Positions 18,260-26,902 of a stretch of DNA of 64,000 nucleotides are shown here, piece after piece. Made by a program: the position numbers and the translations under genes. Origin of the DNA: Geothermobacter ehrlichii. Lineage in GTDB: Bacteria; Desulfobacterota; Desulfuromonadia; Desulfuromonadales; Geothermobacteraceae. The notes below the pieces were generated by a model. That model made no database searches and was not told the origin of the DNA. It saw only the letters and a list, made by a program, of their open reading frames with translations. The stretch covers positions 115,001 through 179,000 of the forward strand of contig NZ_VNIB01000007.1 in assembly GCF_008124615.1 (NCBI RefSeq). The letters are read 5' to 3'. Positions within the stretch are counted from its first letter, which is position 1. Every line of letters begins with the position of its first letter.

Positions 18260-20062
18260 ATGAGTCTGCAAACCATTACATACATTATTGTCGGCCTGAC
18301 CTTCGCGCTCTATATCGGCATCGCCATCTGGGCCCGTGCCGGCAGCACCAAGGAGTTCTACGTCGCCGGCGGCGGTGTTCACCCCGTTCTCAACGGTATG
18401 GCAACTGGCGCCGACTGGATGTCGGCTGCGTCCTTCATCTCCATGGCCGGCCTGATCGCCGCCATGGGCTACGGCGGCGGCCTGTTCCTGATGGGCTGGA
18501 CGGGCGGCTACGTCCTGCTGGCCATGCTGCTCGCCCCCTACCTGCGCAAGTTCGGCAAGTTCACCGTGCCACAGTTCTTCGGCTCCCGCTACTATTCCCA
18601 GGGCGCCAGCACGGTCGCCGTTCTCTGCCTGCTGATGGCTTCCGTCACCTACATCATCGGTCAGATGACCGGTGTCGGTGTCGCCTTCTCCCGCTTCCTC
18701 GGTGTTTCGAACACCATGGGCATCATCGTCGGTATGGCCATCGTCTTCGTCTACGCCGTTTTCGGCGGCATGAAGGGGATCACCTACACCCAGGTCGCCC
18801 AGTACTGCGTCCTGATCATCGCCTACACCGTACCGGCGATCTTCATCTCGCTGCACCTGACCGGCAATCCCCTGCCGCAGCTTGGCCTCGGTTCCGACCT
18901 GGTCGGCACCACCACTCCGCTGCTGGAGAAACTCGACCAGATCTCCATGGAACTCGGCTTCGCCCAGTACACCACCACGCCGCGGCTGAGCTACTTCAAC
19001 ATGTTCGTCTACACCGTGTCGCTGATGATCGGCACCGCCGGTCTGCCGCACGTCATCGTCCGCTTCTTCACCGTGCCCAAGGTCAAGGACGCCCGTTCCT
19101 CCGCCGGCTGGGCCCTGGTCTTCATCGCCCTGCTCTACACCACCGCTCCGGCCGTGGCGGCAATGGCCAAGATCAACCTGCTCAAGACCATCCATCCCGG
19201 CATCATGCAGGGTAGCGATGTCTTCGCTCCTGAAGCCCAGATCAAGTACGACGAGCGTCCCGACTGGATGAAACGCTGGGAAGTCACCGGCCTGCTGAAG
19301 TTCAATGACAAGAACGGCGACGGCCGCATCCAGTACTACAATGACAAGAACAAGACGTTCGCCGAGAAGGCCAAGGCCGCCGGCTGGGCCGGTAATGAGC
19401 TGAGCGTCAACCGCGACATCATGGTTCTCGCAAATCCCGAGATCGCCATGCTGCCCAACTGGGTCATCGCCCTGGTCGCCGCCGGTGGTCTGGCCGCCGC
19501 GCTCTCCACCGCCGCCGGCCTGCTGCTGGCCATCTCGTCGGCCATCTCGCACGACCTGCTGAAAGAGAAGTTCATGCCTGACCTCTCCGAGAAGGGCGAG
19601 CTTCTCGCCGGCAAGATCGCCATGGCCTGCTCCATCATGGTGGCCGGCTACCTCGGCCTGAATCCGCCCGACTTCGCTGCCGGTACCGTGGCCATTGCCT
19701 TCGGCCTGGCCGCCAGCTCCATCTTCCCGGCGCTGATGATGGGCATCTTCAGCAAGACTATGAACAAGCAGGGCGCCATCGCCGGCATGCTGGCCGGAAT
19801 CGGCGTGACCATGCTCTACGTCTTCGCCCACAAAGGCATCTTCTTCATCAAGGGGACCTCGTTCCTCGGCCTGTTCGGCGGCAAACCCAACTTCTTCTTC
19901 GGCATCGAGCCGAACGCCTTCGGCGCCATCGGCGCTGTCGTCAACTTCATCGTCGCCTTCGCCGTCAAGAACATGACCGCTCCGGTGCCCGATGAGATCG
20001 CCCAGCTGGTCGAAGCCGTTCGTATCCCCAAGGGTTCGAAGGAGATCGGCGGCGCTCACTGA
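18260..20062 (+). CDS. sodium:solute symporter, acetate-permease type (VC_2705 subfamily)
   Basis: 600-residue inner-membrane transporter of the SSS family with about 13 hydrophobic segments. Conserved SSS features are seen: FYVAGGGVHPVLNGMATGADWMSAASF, VPQFFGSRYYS, VFGGMKGITYTQVAQY, TAGLPHVIVRFFTVPK, AALSTAAGLLLAISSAISHDLLK. A cytosol- or periplasm-exposed insertion at about 320-390 contains an EF-hand-like loop, DKNGDGRIQYYN at 350-361, with Asn instead of the usual Glu at position 12. Because of the DUF4212 partner and the lifestyle implied, acetate or a similar monocarboxylate is the likely substrate. A rho-independent terminator follows. Confidence 0.9.
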   Translation: MSLQTITYIIVGLTFALYIGIAIWARAGSTKEFYVAGGGVHPVLNGMATGADWMSAASFISMAGLIAAMGYGGGLFLMGWTGGYVLLAMLLAPYLRKFGKFTVPQFFGSRYYSQGASTVAVLCLLMASVTYIIGQMTGVGVAFSRFLGVSNTMGIIVGMAIVFVYAVFGGMKGITYTQVAQYCVLIIAYTVPAIFISLHLTGNPLPQLGLGSDLVGTTTPLLEKLDQISMELGFAQYTTTPRLSYFNMFVYTVSLMIGTAGLPHVIVRFFTVPKVKDARSSAGWALVFIALLYTTAPAVAAMAKINLLKTIHPGIMQGSDVFAPEAQIKYDERPDWMKRWEVTGLLKFNDKNGDGRIQYYNDKNKTFAEKAKAAGWAGNELSVNRDIMVLANPEIAMLPNWVIALVAAGGLAAALSTAAGLLLAISSAISHDLLKEKFMPDLSEKGELLAGKIAMACSIMVAGYLGLNPPDFAAGTVAIAFGLAASSIFPALMMGIFSKTMNKQGAIAGMLAGIGVTMLYVFAHKGIFFIKGTSFLGLFGGKPNFFFGIEPNAFGAIGAVVNFIVAFAVKNMTAPVPDEIAQLVEAVRIPKGSKEIGGAH

Positions 20063-20099
20063 GCCGCAGTTCTTGCCGATTCGATTCGATTGTGTCATT

Positions 20100-20130
20100 A
20101 TCCCGCCAGCTTGTGCTGGCGGGATTTTTC
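20100..20130 (+). terminator. rho-independent terminator after the symporter gene
   Basis: ATCCCGCCAGC (20100-20110), loop TTGT and GCTGGCGGGAT (20115-20125) form a perfect 11-bp stem followed by TTTTC. Confidence 0.9.
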
Positions 20131-20162
20131 TTGCCCGCGAACCCCGACAGGAGAGTGTCTCC

Positions 20163-20552
20163 ATGCCCGTTTTCACCGTCAGTATCGCCCTCACCTGGAT
20201 TCTTTACCTGGCCCTCTACTTCATGGCCTTTTTCTGGCTGCGCCGCGCCTGGCGCATCTTCAGGAAAAAGGACTATTCAGAAGTCGCTCTCAAGGGCGGC
20301 GAGCCGCCGAAAAACCCGGAAAAATGGGCCCCCTTCACCGGCATCGTCAACCTGGCCGCCGGTCTGGTGGCGGTCTGGGTCGCCCTCGGCGTCCCCCTGT
20401 ACATCGCCACCGGCATCGCCATCGGCCCCTTCATGGATTTCAACACCTGGATCGGCATCGCCGGCTCGACCCTGTGGCTGAAGATCTTCGCCGACTTCGT
20501 CATCAGCCGCCAGGCGCATCCCTTTAAGTTCGGGAAGAAAAAGAAAGAATAG
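20163..20552 (+). CDS. small membrane protein of unknown function
   Basis: 129 residues starting at the ATG at 20163, preceded by AGGAG. An N-terminal hydrophobic segment (about 5-28) runs straight into LRRAWRIFRKKDY. Two further hydrophobic segments (about 57-78 and 85-110) and a Lys-rich tail (FGKKKKE) follow. I do not recognise the family. It lies just after the symporter terminator and just before the tandem repeat array. Its small size and charged tail suggest an accessory to the transporter or a membrane sensor part, but this is only inference from position. Confidence 0.65.
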   Translation: MPVFTVSIALTWILYLALYFMAFFWLRRAWRIFRKKDYSEVALKGGEPPKNPEKWAPFTGIVNLAAGLVAVWVALGVPLYIATGIAIGPFMDFNTWIGIAGSTLWLKIFADFVISRQAHPFKFGKKKKE

Positions 20553-20567
20553 GCTCGAAGCTTAAAA

Positions 20568-23078
20568 CCGGCGGGTCGCGCCCCGCCAGGCGCCTTACTT
20601 TTTTCAACGCGAAAAAAGTAAGCAAAAACGCTGGGCTTTATGGCAGTCGCCAAGGCCTGTGGGCCTCTTCAACGCTGCCGCCAAACAAGCTGGCATCTTC
20701 TTCGTGGCAGCAGAAAAGGCATCGTTCCCGGGCTCGCTGCGCTCGCACGGGCCAGTTTGTTCGGAGGTGCCCCAACGGAAGGCACAACCGTTCCCGTCGG
20801 GGCCGCGGCGGTGCAACCTGGCCCATCGAGCGGCCTGCCGCTTGTTGGGAAAGCCTTTCTGCCGGCCCGAAGAGCCGGCGTTCCGGGTTGAGCCGACGTT
20901 GTAATGACCCACCGAACCCGCGCAACAGCAATGCCCGCCGCAGGCGAAGGGCCCTTTTCTGCGTCCTCTTTTGGGCCGGCAAAAGAGGACGGCGTCGTCC
21001 GGGGACGCAACCCCGGATCTACGTCCATCGACCGCAAGGTCGCAAGCAAAATCAAAAGCAAAACCGGCGGGTCGCGCCCCGCCAGGCGCCTTACTTTTTT
21101 CAACGCGAAAAAAGTAAGCAAAAACGCTTGTTTTTATTTCTGCCACGAAGGTCTGTGGCCCTTTTCAACCAGTTGCCCAGACAGACCGCCCTTTCTCCGT
21201 GACCACAAAAAAGCATCGTTCCCGGGCTCGCTGCGCTCACACGGGCCAAACGGTTCAGAGCTGCCTCGACGGAAACGGCTGTTCGATACAGGAACGTCCC
21301 CGTTGTGGCTGCGGCGGTACAACCTGGCCCATCGAGCGGTCTGCCGCTCGTTGGGAAAGCCTTTCCTGTTGGCCCGAAGAGCTGAAGCTCTTTTGACGGG
21401 ACAAACGAACCTTTGCCCTACCGAACCCACGCAACAGCAATGCCCGCCGCAGGCGTAAGGCCCTTTTCTGCGTCCTCTTTTGGGCCAGCAAAAGAGGACG
21501 GCGTCGTCCGGGGGCGCAACCCCGGATCGACATCCTTCGACCGCAAGGTCGCAAGCAAAATCAAAAGCAAAACCGGCGGGTCGCGCCCCGCCAGGCGCCT
21601 TACTTTTTTCAACGCGAAAAAAGTAAGCAAAAACGCTGGGCTTTATGGCAGTCGCCAAGGCCTGTGGGCCTCTTCAACGCTGCCGCCAAACAAGCCGGCA
21701 TCTTCTTCGCGGCAGCAGAAAAAGCATCGTTCCCGGGCTCGCTGCGCTCGCACGGGCCAGTTTGTTCGGAGCTGCCCCATGTGTGCCGCTTGTCTCAACA
21801 ACAAACGTTCCCGTCGGGGCTGAGGCGGTACGATCTGGCCCATCGAGCGGTCTGCCGCTCGTTGGGAAGCTTTTCCTGTTAGCCCGAAGCACCGACGCTT
21901 CTTTGATGGGACAAACGGAACCTCGACCCACCGAACCTTTGCGACAGCAATGCCCGCCGCAGGCGAAAGCTCTTTCTGCTTACTCTTTGGAGCGCCAAAG
22001 AGTAAGGCGTCGTCCGGGGACGCAACCCCGGATCTACGCACATCGACCGCAAGGTCGCAAACCATCAAAAGCAAAACCGGCGGGTCGCGCCCCGCCAGGC
22101 GCCTTACTTTTTTCAGCGCGAAAAAAGTAAGCAAAAACGCTTGTTTCTATTTCTGCCACGAAGGTCTGTGGCCCTTTTCAACCAGTTGCCCAAACAGACC
22201 GCCCTTTCTCCGTGACCACAAAAAAAGCATCGTTCCCGGGCTCGCTGCGCTCGCACGGCCAGTTTGTTCGGAGGTGCCCCAACGGAAACGCCCGTCCTGG
22301 CACAACCGTTCCCGTCGGGGCCGCGACGGTGCGGCCCGGCCCATCGAGCGGTTTGCCGCTCGTTGGGATGCTTTTCCTGCCGGCCCGGAGCACCGACGCT
22401 ACTTGGTGGGTCCGAGCCTTGCCTCGACCCACCGAACCTTTGCGACAGCAATGCCCGCCGCAGGCATAAGGCCCTTTTCTGCGTCCTCTTTTGGGCCAGC
22501 AAAAGAGGACGGCGTCGTCCGGGGGCGCAACCCCGGATCGACATTCATCCGACCGCAAGGTCGCAAGCAAAATCAAAAGCAAAACCGGCGGGTCGCGCCC
22601 CGCCAGGCGCCTTACTTTTTTCAACGCGAAAAAAGTAAGCAAAAACGCTGGGCTTTATGGCAGTCGCCAAGGCCTGTGGGCCTCTTCAACGCTGCCGCCA
22701 AACAAGCCGGCATCTTCTTCGCGGCAGCAGAAAAAGCATCGTTCCCGGGCTCGCTGCGCTCACACGGGCCAAACGGTTCAGAGCTGCCTCGACGGAAACG
22801 GCTGTTCGATACAGGAACGTCCCCGTTGAGGCTGCGTCGGTGCAACCTGGCCCAACGAGCGGCCTGCCGCTCGTTGGGAAGCTTTTCCTGTTAGCCCGAA
22901 GCACCGACGCTTCTTTGATGGGACAAACGGCACCTCGACCCATCGAACCTTGGCGATTGCAATGCCCGCCGCAGGCTAAGCTCTTTCTGCTTACTCTTTG
23001 GAGTGCCAAAGAGTAAGGCGTCGTCCGGGGACGCAACCCCGGATCTACGCACATCGCCCGAAGGGCAAAATTCAAAAC
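20568..23078. repeat. array of five tandem ~505-bp units alternating between two types
   Basis: The anchor CCGGCGGGTCGCGCCCCGCC recurs at 20568, 21064, 21573, 22077 and 22585 (periods 496, 509, 504, 508). Each unit is a chain of hairpins: GGCGGG/CCCGCC, TTACTTTTTT/AAAAAAGTAA, a CCGGGCTCGCTGCGCTCG block, a CGAGCGG/CCGCTCG block, and near the end CGTCCTCTTTTG/CAAAAGAGGACG (or a CTCTTTGG/CCAAAGAG version), TCCGGGG/CCCCGGA and CGACC/GGTCG. Units 1, 3 and 5 carry a CTGGGCTTTATGGCAGTCGC segment; units 2 and 4 instead carry a GCTTGTTTCTATTTCTGCC-type segment. Short stretches between the hairpins differ in every unit. Open frames here are Arg/Ser/Pro-rich, overlap on both strands and repeat with the DNA, so I do not call them genes. 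Confidence 0.9.
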
Positions 23079-23089
23079 CGAAATGGCTC

Positions 23090-23112
23090 GCGATTCTAGA
23101 TTCGTGAATCGC
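23090..23112. other. short inverted repeat before the cNMP-CBS-DUF294 gene
   Basis: GCGATTC (23090-23096) and GAATCGC (23106-23112) form a 7-bp stem with a 9-nt loop, about 105 bp upstream of the next start codon. It may be an operator or the border of the repeat array. Confidence 0.35.
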
Positions 23113-23217
23113 ACTGCGCACATCACATGAACCTTTGCTCATCTTCGTTTTTTTGCTAACCTTTCCTGAGTGTTAGCCGGGCGCGAACAGGCGCCCCCTT
23201 CTGCCACGGGAGACGCC

Positions 23218-25131
23218 ATGGGCCGGATCAGCACACTCAAGGACACACAACCCTTCAACCTGCTGCCCGACGAGGTGGTGACCCGCCTCGAACAGGCCGC
23301 CCTCATCAGGAAATTTCCGCCGCACATCCACATTTTCAACCAGAACGATCCGCCCACCGGCTATCTCTACATCGTGCGCCGGGGGCTGGTAGAAATCGTC
23401 GCCACCACCCCCGGCGGGGTGGAGATGGTGGTCGATCTGCGCAGCGACGGCTCCTTTTTCGGCTGCACCCCCATTCTGACCAACGAGTCATACACCGCCG
23501 GCGCCCGCACCGCCAAGGAAACCGAGTGCTACCTCATCCCGGCGGAGTTGATCGCCGAAACCGTCCGCGACTATCCCGACGTGGCGGACTTCTTCACCCG
23601 CGCCGTCTATTCACGGGTGCGCAGCCTCTACGCCGACATGGTCAGTGACCACGCCCAGAGCGCGCTGACCCAGATGGAGGCCTATCCGTTCAAGAAACGG
23701 CTGTCGGAAATCATGACTTCGCCCGTCATCACCTGCGACGGCAAGGCGACCGCCCGGGATGTCGCCCGGACCATGACCCGGCATGGCATCGGCGCCATCG
23801 TCGTCTCCAACGAAAGGAACCGCGCGGACGGCATCATCACCCAGAACGACCTGGTGACCAAGGTTCTGGCGCGGGACAGCGCCAATCCGGCGGAACTGAC
23901 CGCCGAGCGGATCATGACCCCCTCCCCCCTGACCCTGCCGCCGTCCGCCTACATGTACGAAGCGGCGACCTTCATGATGGCGCGCCGCATCAAACACCTG
24001 CCGGTGGTCGACAACGGCGAACTGGTCGGCATCATCTCCCTGCGCGACCTGATGAAGTACCGCAGCCAGAAGTCGATGCTGCTGGTCGGCAGCGTCAAGG
24101 AGGCGAAAAACCTCGACGACCTGGCCCGGGCCAAGCAGGAGATCGTCAAGGTCGCCAAGGGGTTGATGAGCGAGACCCGCTCGCCTTTCGAAACCATGGA
24201 GATCCTCTCCTACATCCACCACTGCATCCTGCGGCGCGGCTACGAGCTGGTGCTGGAGCAGATGCGCGCCGAAGGGATGGTGCCGCCTCCCATCCGCCAC
24301 TGCTTCATCATCATGGGCAGCGGCGGCCGCAAGGAGATGCTGCTCGGTCCCGACCAGGACAACGGCTTCATTTTCGAGGACTTCCCCGAGGAGATGCGGC
24401 AGGAGGTCGACGCCTTCTTCGTCCCCTTCGCCGAACGGCTGGTCGCCGCCTACGCCGCAATCGGCTATCCGCTGTGCAACGGCAAGGTGATGGCCAACAA
24501 CCCCCTCTGGCGCGGCCGGCTGCAGGACTGGAAGGAGCGCATCACCGAGTGGATCAGGGTTCCGGAACCGCAACGGGTGCGCTACTCGACCATCTTCTTC
24601 GATTTCATGCCCCTGGTCGGCGACACCAGCCTCTGCCAGGACCTGCGCGACATCGTCCACCTGCTGATCCGCGAAACCCCGGTCTTCCTCTACCACCTGA
24701 TGGAGCTCGACTTCCAGCACAAGGTGCCCCTCAGCCTGCTTGGCCGCTTCGTGGTCGAAAAGGACGACGAGATCAGGGGGAAGCTCTCCCTGAAACAGGC
24801 CGGCAGCATCTTCATCGTCGACTGCGTGCGCATCTTCATGCTCGAACAGGGGTTCGAGGCGACCACCACCATCGAGCGGCTGGACGAACTGGTCAAGCGC
24901 GGCGTCTTCACCCAGGACACGGCCGAACACCTCAAGGCCGCACTGGAGGCCTTCACCTTCCTGCGCCTGCGCAACGAGATCAACCTGATCGAGCAGGGAA
25001 AGAAGCCCACCCACTACCTTGATCCCTACGCCCTGTCCAGGATCGAGCAGGACCTGCTCAAGGAGGCCTTCCGCGCCGCCGGCAAGCTGCAGGATTCGAC
25101 CCGACGGCATTTTTCGCGGCTGGTGCATTAA
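23218..25131 (+). CDS. cyclic-nucleotide-binding/CBS/DUF294 putative nucleotidyltransferase
   Basis: 637 residues, cytoplasmic. Order: a cNMP-binding-like beta-roll (about 10-135, HIHIFNQNDPPTGYLYIVRRGLVEIV), two CBS domains (about 158-285, IMTSPVITCDGKATARDVARTM and IMTPSPLTLPPSAYMYEAATF), then DUF294 with the nucleotidyltransferase-like block IMGSGGRKEMLLGPDQDNGFIF and the C-terminal DUF294 domain. GS-x-GR-x-E ... DQDN resembles GlnD-type uridylyltransferase cores. Start at the ATG at 23218 with GGGAG in front. Such proteins often lie beside DUF4212/sodium-solute symporters, so it probably senses energy state and acts on that transport system. Confidence 0.88.
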   Translation: MGRISTLKDTQPFNLLPDEVVTRLEQAALIRKFPPHIHIFNQNDPPTGYLYIVRRGLVEIVATTPGGVEMVVDLRSDGSFFGCTPILTNESYTAGARTAKETECYLIPAELIAETVRDYPDVADFFTRAVYSRVRSLYADMVSDHAQSALTQMEAYPFKKRLSEIMTSPVITCDGKATARDVARTMTRHGIGAIVVSNERNRADGIITQNDLVTKVLARDSANPAELTAERIMTPSPLTLPPSAYMYEAATFMMARRIKHLPVVDNGELVGIISLRDLMKYRSQKSMLLVGSVKEAKNLDDLARAKQEIVKVAKGLMSETRSPFETMEILSYIHHCILRRGYELVLEQMRAEGMVPPPIRHCFIIMGSGGRKEMLLGPDQDNGFIFEDFPEEMRQEVDAFFVPFAERLVAAYAAIGYPLCNGKVMANNPLWRGRLQDWKERITEWIRVPEPQRVRYSTIFFDFMPLVGDTSLCQDLRDIVHLLIRETPVFLYHLMELDFQHKVPLSLLGRFVVEKDDEIRGKLSLKQAGSIFIVDCVRIFMLEQGFEATTTIERLDELVKRGVFTQDTAEHLKAALEAFTFLRLRNEINLIEQGKKPTHYLDPYALSRIEQDLLKEAFRAAGKLQDSTRRHFSRLVH

Positions 25132-25361
25132 AGGGTGCTTGGCGCCGGGTGCCGGGTTTTTCCTGGCCCTGACGCCCGACACCCGCCTTTCTCCCAGTAC
25201 CTGACGCCCGACCCCCGCCTTTCTCCCAGTACCTGACGCCCGACCCCCGCCTTTCTCCCAACACCTGACGCCCGACACCAAGTGCACGCCTCTACCCTGG
25301 CACCCACCTCTTTGCGCTAAATCTTCCGGCCACTTGCACCGATGAAAGACAGGAGGGACCG
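25132..25361. repeat. gap with 32-bp tandem repeats
   Basis: Three full copies of a 32-bp unit (CTGACGCCCGACMCCCGCCT and TTTCTCCCARYAC) run from 25169 to 25264, with a partial fourth to about 25279. They are preceded by GGCGCCGGGTGCCGGG. Related GGTGCC/GGGCGCC-rich strings recur at about 30715-30790, 32983-33005 and 38848-38875. No gene seen. Confidence 0.8.
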
Positions 25362-26105
25362 ATGCGCTACATCTACTACACGGCACTGATTCTGATCCTC
25401 GCCACCCTGGGCGTCTGGCTGACCGACCGGATGCTCGCCCCCCGGCCGCGGAGCGAAGCGGTGGTCAAGGTCAACGGCCGCATCATCACCCGCGCCGAAT
25501 TCGACCTGCGACGCCGCTACGCGCCCTACGCCTTCAAGGACGAGGCGAGCTTCGTCGACAACCTGGTGACCCGCGAGCTGCTGATCCAGGAAGCCCGCCG
25601 GCGCGGCATCGACCGCGAGGACGCCTTCCGGGTGGCGATGGAGGATCACTACGAGCAGGCGCTGATCCACCAGCTGCTCGAAAGAAAGCGCAAGGAGATC
25701 GCCGTCAGCGTCGACCGGCGGCAGATCGAACGCTTTCGCGACTGTGCGCAATACCGCTACCGGCTGACCCGGATCATCGAACCGGCAACGCCCGCTGGCG
25801 GCAACGAACAGGTCGTCGAGGAAGACTTTCTCGACCTGCCGCCCAACTGGCAGCTGCAGCTGCTCGACCTGCGCCCCGGGGAGAGCAGCACCCCCTTCCC
25901 CACCAATGAAGGCCTCTGCCACCTCATGGTCGAAAGCATCCGGTCCGCCGCCCGTCCCCCGTCCGGGCTCGACGACGAGAGCATCCGCCGCCAGCTCGAA
26001 GAGGCGGCGCGACAGGCGCGGCTCGACAGCTGGGTCGAACAGCTGCGACGCAAGGCCGACATCGAGATCAGCCTGAGCACCGGCGATGGAAGGAGGGAAG
26101 GATGA
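25362..26105 (+). CDS. SurA/PpiD-like periplasmic chaperone-type protein without a PPIase domain
   Basis: 247 residues. An N-terminal signal anchor (about 5-25, YYTALILILATLGVWLTDRML) is followed by VVKVNGRIITRAEFDLRRRY and DNLVTRELLIQEARRRGIDRE, the pattern of the SurA-type N-terminal chaperone domain, and a C-terminal helix EEAARQARLDSWVEQLRRKADIEI as in the swapped last helix of these proteins. The middle (about 125-195) is shorter than a parvulin domain and lacks its hallmarks. A strong ribosome-binding site (GGAGG) precedes the ATG. It overlaps the next gene by 4 bp (ATGA), so the two are translationally coupled. Confidence 0.7.
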   Translation: MRYIYYTALILILATLGVWLTDRMLAPRPRSEAVVKVNGRIITRAEFDLRRRYAPYAFKDEASFVDNLVTRELLIQEARRRGIDREDAFRVAMEDHYEQALIHQLLERKRKEIAVSVDRRQIERFRDCAQYRYRLTRIIEPATPAGGNEQVVEEDFLDLPPNWQLQLLDLRPGESSTPFPTNEGLCHLMVESIRSAARPPSGLDDESIRRQLEEAARQARLDSWVEQLRRKADIEISLSTGDGRREG

Positions 26106-26683
26106 GCCGGAAATACCGCCGCCGCAATTTCTTCATCAACAAAGAACTGCAGGGCCGTTTCATCTTCCGCTATTTCATCCTCAGCTTCGCCGGGGTCATG
26201 TTTTTCGCCCTGGCCTTCAGCTACCTCTCGCAGGACAACCTGACCATCGCCTACGATGGCGAACAGCTGCGGATCGGCGCCACGCCCATGATCCTGCTGC
26301 GGGAGATGGTCGAGGCCCACTGGTTCTTCCTGGTCACCGCCGGCGTCTTCATCGCCGTGTTTTCCATGTTCGTCACCCATCGCATCGCCGGTCCCCTCTT
26401 CCGCTTCGAAAAGACCTTCGAGGCGATGAGCAACCGCGATTTCAGCTGGAACGTGGTGCTGCGGGCCAAGGACGAGGCCAAACAGACCGCCGCCAAGCTC
26501 AACATCGTCAACGACGTCATCAGCAACGATCTGCGGGACATTCTGCGCCGCAGCGAAACCCTTGAACAGCTTCTGGAGGAGATGCAGGAGGGCGGCCCGG
26601 CCGACGGCGAACTGCTGCGGCGGGCAAGAGAGGAGAACCAAGTCATTCTCGAACTGCTGCGAGGATACCGCTTCCGATCCTGA
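26102..26683 (+). CDS. HAMP-like membrane protein (truncated sensor-type)
   Basis: 193 residues with two transmembrane segments (about 22-42 and 72-95) around a short periplasmic loop, then THRIAGPLFRFEKTFEAMSNRDFSWNVVLRAKDEAKQTAAKLN, which looks like a HAMP linker, and a C-terminal helix rich in Glu/Leu. There is no kinase or methyl-accepting output domain. The start overlaps the stop of the SurA-like gene. Its last 26 codons lie in the first copy of a 149-bp tandem duplication that also carries the start of the following peptidase gene. Function unknown; it probably works with its neighbour in the envelope. Confidence 0.65.
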   Translation: MSRKYRRRNFFINKELQGRFIFRYFILSFAGVMFFALAFSYLSQDNLTIAYDGEQLRIGATPMILLREMVEAHWFFLVTAGVFIAVFSMFVTHRIAGPLFRFEKTFEAMSNRDFSWNVVLRAKDEAKQTAAKLNIVNDVISNDLRDILRRSETLEQLLEEMQEGGPADGELLRRAREENQVILELLRGYRFRS

Positions 26684-26902
26684 TAGCCATGCACCCTGCC
26701 CACATCCTTTCCGTGACGCTCCTGTCCAAAGTGCTCGCGTTGATACCGGCCGGCGGCGAACTGCTGCGGCGGGCAAGAGAGGAGAACCAAGTCATTCTCG
26801 AACTGCTGCGAGGATACCGCTTCCGATCCTGATAGCCATGCACCCTGCCCACATCCTTTCCGTGGCGCTCCTGTCCGGAGTGCTCGCGGCGATACCGGCC
26901 GC
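26606..26902. repeat. 149-bp tandem duplication
   Basis: GGCGAACTGCTGCGGCGGGC begins at 26606 and again at 26755; the two copies run on with few differences to about 26754 and 26902. Each contains the 3' end of the HAMP-like gene and the start of the signal-peptide/peptidase gene. Confidence 0.9.
26689..26832 (+). pseudogene. hybrid 47-codon frame made by the duplication
   Basis: An ATG copy of the peptidase start begins a diverged signal-peptide-like stretch (MHPAHILSVTLLSKVLALIP). It then reads in frame into a second copy of the end of the HAMP-like gene (ELLRRAREENQVILELLR, ending RFRS). It is a by-product of the 149-bp duplication; differences from the downstream copy in the hydrophobic part suggest it has drifted. 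It could in principle yield a short exported or membrane peptide. Confidence 0.6.

Noticed and set aside
17873-20194. 773-residue open frame opposite the symporter
   Set aside because: Asp/Gly/His-rich antisense translation without motifs; the plus-strand symporter is clear.
20600-23140. About twenty overlapping open frames in the tandem repeat array
   Set aside because: They occur on both strands, repeat with the DNA unit and are basic and low-complexity; no ribosome-binding pattern or family match.
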